DNA of 64,000 nucleotides. Source: Acetobacter cibinongensis. GTDB taxonomy: Bacteria > Pseudomonadota > Alphaproteobacteria > Acetobacterales > Acetobacteraceae. The DNA lies in contig NZ_BAMV01000007.1 in assembly GCF_000963925.1 (NCBI RefSeq), positions 62,001 to 126,000 of the forward strand, read 5' to 3'. Position 1 is the first letter of the stretch, and the number at the start of each line of letters is the position of its first letter. The notes below the pieces were generated by a model. It searched no databases. It was not told the DNA's origin and was given only the letters and a program-made list of their open reading frames with translations. The position numbers were made by a program, and so were the translations under genes. Positions 24,410-31,977 of the stretch are shown here, in pieces.

Positions 24410-25780
24410 CTAACCCTTTTCGGCCAGAGCTTTCTTGGGCTGCTTTGCCGCGAGAGGCAGCTTTACGCGAGCGCACAGCCCGTGCGGTTGTGCTGCACCC
24501 AAAGTCAGTTGCCCCCTGTTGCGGGTAATAATGGCATCTGCAATGGAAAGCCCAAGCCCCAAACCTCCATCCAGAGAGCGGGCCGGATCCAGCCGGGAAA
24601 AGGGCAAACGTGCTTTTTCCAGAAGATGTGCCGGAATACCCGGCCCGTTATCGCAAATATCTATCACCGCATACTGACCATCACTCCCAAGAGTGATCTC
24701 CACTTCCTTTCCGTATTTCAGGCCGTTTTCAATCAGATTACTGAGCGCCCGCTCCAGAGCCGTCGGCTGGCAGACGCAGGTTTGATAAACAGGGCCTTTA
24801 TAGGCAATGTTATGCCCCACAACACTGAATTCATGGCACAAGGCTTCAAGCTGGGAAGCCAGGTCAATCTCTTGCGCGCTTTCAGCATCGGTCTGTTCAC
24901 GCAGAAAATGGAGTGCGCCATTCAGCATTTTTTTCATAAGTGTAAGGTCATGCTTCATAGCTGCGGGAGAGGCCTCTTCTCCCCCAAGCTCCAGCCTTAT
25001 GAACAGACGCGTCAGTGGTGTGCGCAGGTCGTGCCCAATAGCAATCAACATCCGTGTCCGCTCCTCGGTAGAGGCAGCAATGCGCGCCTGCATTCTATTG
25101 AAAGCGTGCGTGAGACGGCGGACCTCGGTAGGACCTTGCTGGGGCAACGGTTCAGGCGTGCTGTCATAACCGAAAGCGTCTGCCTGAATAGCAATGTTTC
25201 GCAAGGGCCTGCTGATGTGCCAGATACTCCAGAACGTCAGCGCCAGTGTAATGGTCACCAGAAACAGTAAGGAAATTGTCAGCGGCATTGTCCACCGCAT
25301 CATATGGCCAAAATGATGGGGGTGCCGATCAAACACAATCACACTGATATTGTCATGCGGCAGAAAGAGAGAGGCCAGCAGACCATCCCCAACCTGTGGC
25401 GCACAGCTTTGGGCATGGATTGGGTATGGTCCCAAATTGCCGCGATACACCAGCATGTTGCGAATAAAGGTTGCCATATGGTCTGTTGGCACGTGCTGAC
25501 AGGCAGCATCCTTGCCAATGACAAATGTTACCTCTGCACCTGACATTTTGTCCGCCATGGTCGCTCTGACCTCTGGCGGTGCAGCCTGAAGGGCCTGAAT
25601 TCCGGTCTCAACAGCAAGAATATTTGTGAAGGGCCCGGGCGGCAGAGGGGGAGGCACCAAGGGACGAAACGCATATAGCAGCAGGGAGGTAACCCCAAGC
25701 GTGATGAACATGCATAAGGAGACCAGCGCAACCATCTGCCCATAAATGGTGCGTGGAAAAAAATGCCGCCTTTTGCTCAT
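24410..25780 (-). CDS. Sensor histidine kinase (EnvZ-like)
   Basis: A 456-residue inner-membrane kinase. Transmembrane helix 1 is about residues 17-37 and helix 2 about 165-188, flanking a 125-residue periplasmic domain with two cysteines (Cys94, Cys126). A HAMP linker follows (ISRPLRNIAIQADAF). The phosphorylated residue is His250 in IAIGHDLRTPLTRL. ATPase boxes are NLIENGLKYGKE, DNGPGIP and GGLGLGLSIADAI. It overlaps its response regulator by one base (TAATG). The signal sensed is unknown; the nearby secreted His/Asn-rich protein is a candidate partner. Confidence 0.93.
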   Translation of the reverse strand: MSKRRHFFPRTIYGQMVALVSLCMFITLGVTSLLLYAFRPLVPPPLPPGPFTNILAVETGIQALQAAPPEVRATMADKMSGAEVTFVIGKDAACQHVPTDHMATFIRNMLVYRGNLGPYPIHAQSCAPQVGDGLLASLFLPHDNISVIVFDRHPHHFGHMMRWTMPLTISLLFLVTITLALTFWSIWHISRPLRNIAIQADAFGYDSTPEPLPQQGPTEVRRLTHAFNRMQARIAASTEERTRMLIAIGHDLRTPLTRLFIRLELGGEEASPAAMKHDLTLMKKMLNGALHFLREQTDAESAQEIDLASQLEALCHEFSVVGHNIAYKGPVYQTCVCQPTALERALSNLIENGLKYGKEVEITLGSDGQYAVIDICDNGPGIPAHLLEKARLPFSRLDPARSLDGGLGLGLSIADAIITRNRGQLTLGAAQPHGLCARVKLPLAAKQPKKALAEKG

Positions 25781-26508
25781 TATTTTGTATCATCGGGATC
25801 AAAAACATAGCCGCCGCCCCGAATGGTTCGGATGAGTTCAAGCTGGCGTCCTTCATGAGACAGCTTGCGCCGCAAACGGCTGACCAGAAGATCAATGGCG
25901 CGGGAGTCCACATTTTTTTCGTCCCCACGGATCAGGCTGAGCAGTTCCGTACGGTTAAAGACGTGGTGTGCATTCTGGCAAAGCGCCAGTAAAAGGTCTG
26001 TCTCGGACCCTGTCAGCGCAACCCGAATACCGGTCTTGCCATAAAGCGCACGCTTTGAGGGTTCAAAAACCCAGTTATCAAAACGATAGTGCTGCACGGC
26101 AGCGGATGCAGCAGGGGCTACTCTTTCAGACTGCGGCCGACGCAACACGGCACGGATGCGTGCGGCAAGCTCTTCCAGATCAAACGGTTTGGCTACGTAA
26201 TCATCCGCCCCAAGATCAAGGCCGGAAATACGATCATGGATGTCACTTAACGCACTGACCATAATGATACGTGCTTCAGATGTCTGGCGCAGATGCTGGC
26301 AAAGAGCATAGCCATCTTCATCCGGCAGCATGATATCGAGCAAAGCGAGGTCAATGGAGTGGCTTTTCTGTAAGGTCTCGACGCCGGCAAGATTAAGCGC
26401 GGTGGAGACCGTGTAGCCCAGTTTTTGCAGAAACCTTTTGAGAAGACCGCAAATTTCAGGATCGTCTTCTACAATCAGGATATGTATATCTTGCTGCGGT
26501 TGTGTCAC
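25780..26508 (-). CDS. OmpR-family response regulator
   Basis: A two-component transcription regulator of about 242 residues. The receiver domain starts at HILIVEDDPEICG, with phospho-acceptor Asp58 (LALLDIMLPDEDGY) and conserved Lys in DDYVAKPFDLEEL. The C-terminal winged helix includes VALTGSETDLLLALCQNAHHVFNR and the recognition stretch IDLLVSRLRRKL. No ATG fits; GTG 26508 has GAGGGG nine bases upstream and gives the usual short lead-in. TTG or GTG starts up to 26568 would add 20 poorly conserved residues. It is coupled to the kinase gene. Confidence 0.92.
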   Translation of the reverse strand: MTQPQQDIHILIVEDDPEICGLLKRFLQKLGYTVSTALNLAGVETLQKSHSIDLALLDIMLPDEDGYALCQHLRQTSEARIIMVSALSDIHDRISGLDLGADDYVAKPFDLEELAARIRAVLRRPQSERVAPAASAAVQHYRFDNWVFEPSKRALYGKTGIRVALTGSETDLLLALCQNAHHVFNRTELLSLIRGDEKNVDSRAIDLLVSRLRRKLSHEGRQLELIRTIRGGGYVFDPDDTK

Positions 26509-26633
26509 GGCCTCATACCCCTCGGGCAGTGTAGATGACGAACGGGAGATATGTGACACAGCTAGCAAAATCTCATTCCGACGTGCTTACTCTTTCTTCC
26601 CGAAACTCTATAAGTTTTTAGCGGAAAAACAAG

Positions 26634-26672
26634 AAAAAACCGGGCCCCCAACCAGAAGGCACCCGCCTTTTT
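26634..26672 (-). terminator. Probable terminator of the small secreted protein gene
   Basis: On the minus strand an A5-flanked CGGG...CCCG stem, with small bulges, runs into T6 and then more T-rich sequence. It lies about 20 bases after the stop codon at 26691. The stem is imperfect. Confidence 0.5.
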
Positions 26673-26690
26673 CATGACGCTAGCGCTGGA

Positions 26691-27005
26691 TTAGTTGTGG
26701 TCGTTTTGGTCATCGTGAGTGTTGGGTCCACGGCGGTCAGTGTTATCGCCTGTGGTGTTACGCTGGTCCCTGCCGTTATTGTCATTTTTGCGGTGTTCGC
26801 CATGACGGTTGCCGCGCCGATCAGTGGTATCTGACCCGTTCTTATTCCCATGACGGCCGGAGAAGTTCTGGCTTGACTCATTAGAGTCAGAGTTACCGTC
26901 CCTGCTGTCATTATGAGCGTGGCGGTGCGAATTTTCTTCCGCGTGAGAGACAACGGGAGCAACAAGACCTAGCGCTGCAACGAGAAGAACTGCTTTTTTG
27001 ATCAT
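26691..27005 (-). CDS. Small secreted Asn/Asp/His/Arg-rich protein
   Basis: A 104-residue exported protein. The signal peptide MIKKAVLLVAALGLVAPVVSHA is followed by about 82 residues with no aliphatic core, dominated by Asn, Asp, Arg, Gly and His (eight His). Pieces such as HRHAHNDSRDG, NRHGEHRKND and DDQNDHN suggest a disordered, metal- or polyanion-binding chain. TAAGGG lies eight bases before the ATG. It sits directly upstream of the response regulator/kinase pair on the same strand, with its own terminator between. The function is unknown; a role as target or accessory of that sensor is inference. Confidence 0.75.
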   Translation of the reverse strand: MIKKAVLLVAALGLVAPVVSHAEENSHRHAHNDSRDGNSDSNESSQNFSGRHGNKNGSDTTDRRGNRHGEHRKNDNNGRDQRNTTGDNTDRRGPNTHDDQNDHN

Positions 27006-27200
27006 GGTAAAACCCTTACCTGAAAAGGTGAGAAGACCAGTCCCCTCGCATTTATCCAGAACAGACCATAAGAACAAAAAAAACGACTGAATAGGGCAAG
27101 AGGGGTATTACCCTACATATATGTCAAACATGAAAAACAATGATATTCCGCAACAAATACACTCTTTTTCATATCTGCTATTTTTGAAAATTCTGCTGTG

Positions 27201-27947
27201 TCAGGAGACCATTTGCGTGCATTTCAGATGCCGCTGCAACGCGTAATCTGCCCGGTACAAATCCCGGATTTTCTCGTCCTGACTGGGTGTGAGTGCCATT
27301 GTAAAACGTTGGGTTGTATTGATTTTTTTAATCTCACACCCCGCCAGCGCAGGCACAAAACAGGACACCCTGTTTATGTGCTTTATATCAAACATCATCT
27401 GTACAGCCAGATCCCCATTCCGGTCCGTTACATACCAGTTCTGCGGGCGCAATACGTGGTCTAACTTATAAATGGAAGACGCACTCTCCACATACTCTAT
27501 CATCAGGTCCAGCGTTGTCAGGTCTGCATAACGTGCCACAAAACTGGGGTGCAATGTCACATGGCTGCCCCCGCCATTGCGGATAAAATCATAGGCTGAC
27601 AAAAAACGTTCAACAGGATCACGCCACAAAGCAAAGCTTGGGAGCGTGCTTATAATGTCGGGCGCATGAGTCTGGTAATACCGAATACTCTCATGCCGCA
27701 TGGTACAGCCATACAAGCTATGCGAGAGCGCTGTACCCGCATTTTTGGGGACATGAATGAACAGGGCCCCCGCTTTACGGATCAGATCCAAACGCTCCAG
27801 TCGTTGCTTGCTCAATGGCACAGGAAGCCGCCAGTCCATATAACGTTCCTGCAGGTCACTATGCAGAGTAACCCCACAAAGCTGCTGCAATGTGCGTTTG
27901 CGGGTTTCCTGCAAGTGGTTACGAACATGGTGTAGGACTGAAGACAT
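27201..27947 (-). CDS. Sulfotransferase family protein
   Basis: A 248-residue protein of the sulfotransferase family 2 type. The PAPS 5'-phosphosulfate loop is FIHVPKNAGTALSHSLYG (residues 63-80), and the 3'-phosphate site is FALWRDPVERFLSAYDF. Such enzymes transfer sulfate from PAPS to carbohydrate or other acceptors. No PAPS synthesis gene is in the window. The ATG chosen has GGGA nine bases upstream; an earlier start would add a hydrophobic stretch of 15 residues. The gene lies alone in an AT-rich stretch near the glycosyltransferase genes, so a surface glycan is a plausible acceptor. Confidence 0.85.
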   Translation of the reverse strand: MSSVLHHVRNHLQETRKRTLQQLCGVTLHSDLQERYMDWRLPVPLSKQRLERLDLIRKAGALFIHVPKNAGTALSHSLYGCTMRHESIRYYQTHAPDIISTLPSFALWRDPVERFLSAYDFIRNGGGSHVTLHPSFVARYADLTTLDLMIEYVESASSIYKLDHVLRPQNWYVTDRNGDLAVQMMFDIKHINRVSCFVPALAGCEIKKINTTQRFTMALTPSQDEKIRDLYRADYALQRHLKCTQMVS

Positions 27948-28102
27948 AAGGACTATCCCGAACAAACAAGGGAATAACAGGCACATGCTCACGCCTCTTC
28001 CTTTACATTAAATAAAGGAAAGGTAATTCATGCACGCCTGTAGTGTTATCCCACGATTTTTCGGGTTTATAGTGTTAGATGTATATTACTTGTTTTTATT
28101 TC

Positions 28103-28183
28103 ATTTATGACAAAAACAGATCTATTCATATTATACAGAATATATTTCATTATAAACGCTAATTTCTTTTTGTCAGAATAAAT
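28103..28183. repeat. Imperfect AT-rich inverted repeat
   Basis: ATTTATGACAAAAA at 28103-28116 is the inverted counterpart of TTTTTGTCAGAATAAAT at 28167-28183, with a three-base insertion. It could be a regulatory site or a remnant of an inserted element. Confidence 0.45.
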
Positions 28184-28309
28184 ACAAATGCTGCCGCATG
28201 TTTCCAACACCCCCGTGAGAGGAGCAGGCAGTTCTCTTTTTTGTATTTTTAAAGCGGTTGGCCGCGAGTATTGCCGCCATGTTTTACAGAGCCGCGAAGG
28301 GCCCTGAGC

Positions 28310-28333
28310 CCGGGCTTGACGCGTCAAGCCCGG
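28310..28333. repeat. Perfect 24-base GC-rich palindrome
   Basis: The half-site CCGGGCTTGACG is repeated in perfect inverted orientation with no spacer, centred between 28321 and 28322. There is no T-run on either side, so it is not an ordinary terminator. It lies about 40 bases past the M16 protease stop codon. Confidence 0.85.
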
Positions 28334-28338
28334 TTAAT

Positions 28339-28360
28339 CCCCACCCTATAAAGTGTGGGG
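28339..28360 (-). terminator. Hairpin just after the M16 protease gene
   Basis: CCCCAC (28339-28344) pairs with GTGGGG (28355-28360) with a ten-base loop, 15 bases beyond the stop codon at 28375. It may stop transcription together with the palindrome beyond it, although no T-run is present. Confidence 0.35.
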
Positions 28361-28374
28361 AGAGGGTTAGTCTG

Positions 28375-31173
28375 TTACCAGGTGGGTGTCGGGCCTTTTA
28401 CAATTTGCGCCATACCATCAGCACGCAACCATTTTTTGAAGGCCGCCTGAATGTCCTCAGCCTTTGCGCCGTAATATGCATTGGCCGCTTTATCGACCGT
28501 ATCCAGCGGCAGGCCGAGATTTTCAAGGCCGAGATACTCACCGGCAATCGCCCCCAGACTGCTGCGCCGCAGCGGCAGGCCACGCAGCAAGGATGCTTTA
28601 GCCAAAGCCAGTTCATCCGCCGTAACAAGGTGATCCTGCATATCCTTCAGATCCTGCATGGCAGCAACACGAGCTTTGCCAACTTTATCCGGGTCTGCAC
28701 CATAGGAAATATTGTAGCTGGCGCGCGTGCGGTTCCAGGAAAACTCACTGCCTACAGAGTAAACATACCCGCTCTTGACGCGCAGGTCCTTATACAGGCG
28801 GGAGGAAAAACCACCGCTACCCAGAATGGTATTTCCCAATGTCAGCATAAAGCGGTCCGGGTTGGTAACTTGCAGGCCCAGTGTTTGGGCCAGAACCACC
28901 TCATCCTGAACACTGCTTTTATCTGGCACGTTGGCGCGTGAAGGCTTGTTCAGCGGAACGGGGGCCAGTTCAACATCCGGCTTAGGACCTTCTGCTTTCC
29001 AGCCACCAAATTCTTTTTCAACAACAGCGCGGGCTTTTTCTGGTGTGATGTCCCCTGTCACAACAATTGTAGTCAGGTCCGGACGCCATACTTTCTGATA
29101 ATACTTTATCACATCATCATGTGTTACATTCATGAAGCTTGCAGGGGTTGCTTCACGCAGCACGGGGTCTCCTTCCGGCACCAGGGCTGCTGATACAGCC
29201 CGGCTGAACAGATAGCCGGGTGACAGCAGGGTACCAGCCTGAGCGCGAGCCAACTGCGCACGCAGCACTTGGAACATCTGCTCAGGAAAGGCCGGGTGTA
29301 GTTCGTTCTCTGCCAGCAGAGCCACACCCTTTTCAAAATCCTGCGTTTGTGTTGCGACAGAGAAATCTCCGCCAGCATCTTCCCATGCCGGGATATCATC
29401 CAACGCCTTCTGGAAGGCCAGACGGTCGTGCTTGGTTGTGCCAAACGCAAACAGTTCTTCTGTTAAGCTGCTGACACCTTCTTTGCCTTTAGGCTGCTGC
29501 AAGCTGGCGTTGCGGCGTATTGTGCCGGTCAGTTGCACGGTGTGACTGACATGTGAAGGCCATACAATCAGCTTCAGTCCGTTGGGTAAGGTGCTGACGG
29601 TTGGCAGAGGAGTGGGAACAGGTTTTTCCAGTGTGGAAAGCGCTTTTTCCGCCCAGTCTGGCAACACAACAGGCTTGTCCGAGGTCGAGGCAAATGATTC
29701 AGCGCCCCCAAACCCTTTACCGGCCACCGGCTTGCCCGAACTTTCCGGGGTAAGCACGGCTGTGACGGCGTGTGCCGGGTCCAGCAAAGTTGCCGCCAGT
29801 TTGTTTACGGCCTCTGGTGTAACAGCCTCATAGGCTGCCACGGCATCTCCCGGTGAGTCCAGGTCACGGAATGTCAGAGCATCAGACCAGATACTGGCAA
29901 GATCACTCACAGAGTTTGCAGAAAACTGCAATTGTGCAATCTCGCGCTTTTTGGCGGCTTCCACCAGTTCTGCCGGAACCCCATTTTTGCGGATGTTTTC
30001 AAGAACGGCCTTCAAGTCCGCAAGCGTTTTTGCAGAATCACCGCCTTTGGGGAATGCAGCCAGGGCCAAGCCAAAACCGGCACGTTTTTTTGGCATATAT
30101 TCAAAGCCAGCCATAAGGGCCTTGCCTTGCGGCACCAGCTCAAACAAAGCGCCACGCTGGCTTTCCAAAACATCTGACAGAATATCAGCTATTGCAAAAT
30201 CCTGCGCTGCTTTTCCGGGCATGGGATAGGCCACCGCAGCAAAGCCAACCGCGTAGTCCGTTGGCAAGGCAAGTGTACGCGCAGGGGTGGGTTGTGGTGT
30301 AATGTTACGGCGTTCCGGCAAAGGTTTGCGCGGAACGGCCCCAAATGCGTCCCGAACCTGCTCCAACGCTGTAACAGGGTTTATATCCCCTGAAATAACC
30401 AGCACAGCGTTATTAGGGGCATACCATTTATCGTAAAACCCTTTGAGCAGGGCAGAGTCTGTTTTGTCAAAGGAGGGGCGTGTGCCAAGCGCATCATGCT
30501 CATACGGTGTGCCAGCAAACAGAATGGACTGAAGTTGCTCCACATATCTATAGCCGGGGCTGGACAAGTCACGTGAGACTTCCTGCTCTATCGCACCGCG
30601 CTCTTTGTCCCAATCTGCCTTGCTCAGGGTTAGGCCGCTCATCCGCAGGGCCTCAATCTTGAGCAGTACAGGCAGATCCCGCGCTTGGGCTGTATAGAAA
30701 TAGCGTGTCACATCTTCTGTTGTGAAGGCATTATACCCGCCGCCCAGACGCGCCCCGATGGTGGCCAACTGGTCCTTATCCAGCCCTGTGCTGCCGCGGA
30801 ACATCATATGTTCCAAAGCATGGGCGGTACCGGGGAAGCCCTCCGGCGCTTCAGCAGAACCAACCATGTAATTGACCTGTGTTGTGACAACAGGGGCCAG
30901 ACGGTTGGGGATAATAACAACTTTCAGGCCATTGGGCAGTGTGGCCCGTACAACCTGCGCGCTGCTCAACGCAGCAGGAATCTGCGCGGATGGCGCTGCA
31001 GAAACAGGTGCAACCTGCTGGGCCTGTGCCGGAGCAACAGCGCAGAAAGAGGACAGTGCCGTACCTGCCAGCATGGCCGCGCCCAGCATGAAGGGCGCTA
31101 TTTTGTGCCCCTTCCCATGCTGCCGGGAGCTTGCACCCTGCCCTGTTGTCTGTTCCGCTGCGCCATATGTCAT
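28375..31173 (-). CDS. M16 family zinc metalloprotease (tandem pitrilysin-like domains)
   Basis: A 932-residue exported protease. A basic lead and hydrophobic segment end in AQAQQ (about residue 52), a signal peptide. The inverted zinc motif HxxEH is His118-Ala-Leu-Glu121-His122 (FPGTAHALEHMMF), with a downstream zinc-binding Glu in GAIEQEVSRDL. The second half (from about residue 500) is another M16 repeat without the zinc motif, including LPNGLKLIVWPSHVSHT and WRPDLTTIVVTGDITPEKA. This layout is that of single-chain periplasmic M16 peptidases; the substrate is unknown. Confidence 0.93.
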   Translation of the reverse strand: MTYGAAEQTTGQGASSRQHGKGHKIAPFMLGAAMLAGTALSSFCAVAPAQAQQVAPVSAAPSAQIPAALSSAQVVRATLPNGLKVVIIPNRLAPVVTTQVNYMVGSAEAPEGFPGTAHALEHMMFRGSTGLDKDQLATIGARLGGGYNAFTTEDVTRYFYTAQARDLPVLLKIEALRMSGLTLSKADWDKERGAIEQEVSRDLSSPGYRYVEQLQSILFAGTPYEHDALGTRPSFDKTDSALLKGFYDKWYAPNNAVLVISGDINPVTALEQVRDAFGAVPRKPLPERRNITPQPTPARTLALPTDYAVGFAAVAYPMPGKAAQDFAIADILSDVLESQRGALFELVPQGKALMAGFEYMPKKRAGFGLALAAFPKGGDSAKTLADLKAVLENIRKNGVPAELVEAAKKREIAQLQFSANSVSDLASIWSDALTFRDLDSPGDAVAAYEAVTPEAVNKLAATLLDPAHAVTAVLTPESSGKPVAGKGFGGAESFASTSDKPVVLPDWAEKALSTLEKPVPTPLPTVSTLPNGLKLIVWPSHVSHTVQLTGTIRRNASLQQPKGKEGVSSLTEELFAFGTTKHDRLAFQKALDDIPAWEDAGGDFSVATQTQDFEKGVALLAENELHPAFPEQMFQVLRAQLARAQAGTLLSPGYLFSRAVSAALVPEGDPVLREATPASFMNVTHDDVIKYYQKVWRPDLTTIVVTGDITPEKARAVVEKEFGGWKAEGPKPDVELAPVPLNKPSRANVPDKSSVQDEVVLAQTLGLQVTNPDRFMLTLGNTILGSGGFSSRLYKDLRVKSGYVYSVGSEFSWNRTRASYNISYGADPDKVGKARVAAMQDLKDMQDHLVTADELALAKASLLRGLPLRRSSLGAIAGEYLGLENLGLPLDTVDKAANAYYGAKAEDIQAAFKKWLRADGMAQIVKGPTPTW

Positions 31174-31236
31174 TTTAAAATCCTGTGTTTTTTACTCAAT
31201 GTAAATGGATATATCCGTGTGTATCCGGCACTCGCC

Positions 31237-31896
31237 CTAACGTGCCAGACCCGGCAGAGAGAGCTTTTTAGCCACGGCAGACAGTTGATGACGGCGCAGC
31301 TCTGAGCGTGCACGCGCGTCCTGGGTCATATAGTTCAACTGTATGGTGTAGCGTTGCCCAACAAACTGCCGGTGCCCATGCCATGTTGTAGGGCCATTGG
31401 GGAAGATAAGCAGCGTGCCATCTACTGGCTGCACTTCCTTGGTATAGTCTTCAATATCGTGCGGGCCGCGCAACAGGCGCAGGCAGCCTTCCTGCTTCTC
31501 CCACGTCTCACCCGACGGGTTGAGATAGAGCAGAATAGTGACACGCTTTGCCAGCGAGTCCGTATGGATACGGCCATCCTTCTCCCGCGTGCGGCCACGC
31601 ATCGTGAGCATGGATGGCGCATTGTCCAGATTGAGGTTCAGTTTTTCAGCAATCAACTGCCTCAGTTTTGGCCCCTCCAGCTCTTTCACAAGGGCATGCA
31701 CCAAGGGGGAGAGGGTAAGGGCAGACGGCGGGAAGGACCCACCGGCTGAAATATCTGGCATGGCTGCAAACAGACGGGCCAAATCTTCCTTACGGATGAA
31801 GTTGGGCACCACAATATGGGTGTAGGGGTCTGTACAGACAGGGGCGGCTGCCAGCGCCGCATAGTCGGGATAAAGTGTGGTGTCTGACGCTGTCAT
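31237..31896 (-). CDS. 2OG-Fe(II) oxygenase
   Basis: A 219-residue dioxygenase with the double-stranded beta-helix core. The iron triad is His111 and Asp113 (GRIHTDS) plus His173 (PTTWHGHRQF), and Arg182 in QRYTIQLNY is placed to bind 2-oxoglutarate. It resembles prolyl-hydroxylase-like enzymes, but the substrate is unknown. The ATG giving MTASDTTLYPDY is preferred; a longer frame upstream has no ribosome site. It is downstream of the AsmA gene on the same strand. Confidence 0.85.
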   Translation of the reverse strand: MTASDTTLYPDYAALAAAPVCTDPYTHIVVPNFIRKEDLARLFAAMPDISAGGSFPPSALTLSPLVHALVKELEGPKLRQLIAEKLNLNLDNAPSMLTMRGRTREKDGRIHTDSLAKRVTILLYLNPSGETWEKQEGCLRLLRGPHDIEDYTKEVQPVDGTLLIFPNGPTTWHGHRQFVGQRYTIQLNYMTQDARARSELRRHQLSAVAKKLSLPGLAR

Positions 31897-31977
31897 GGCT
31901 TTCTCTGTCCAGATAGTCTGTGTCAGCGCCACGGTAGAAGGGTTGTAAGGCAGGAACAAGGCCTGCCCGCCGGTACG

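Larger units (their letters stand above)
27948..28374. other. 427-base intergenic region with several inverted repeats
   Basis: No credible gene is present. The left two-thirds are very AT-rich (28060-28190) and contain an imperfect inverted repeat. The right end, next to the M16 protease stop, holds a 24-base palindrome and a six-base GC hairpin. Confidence 0.6.
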
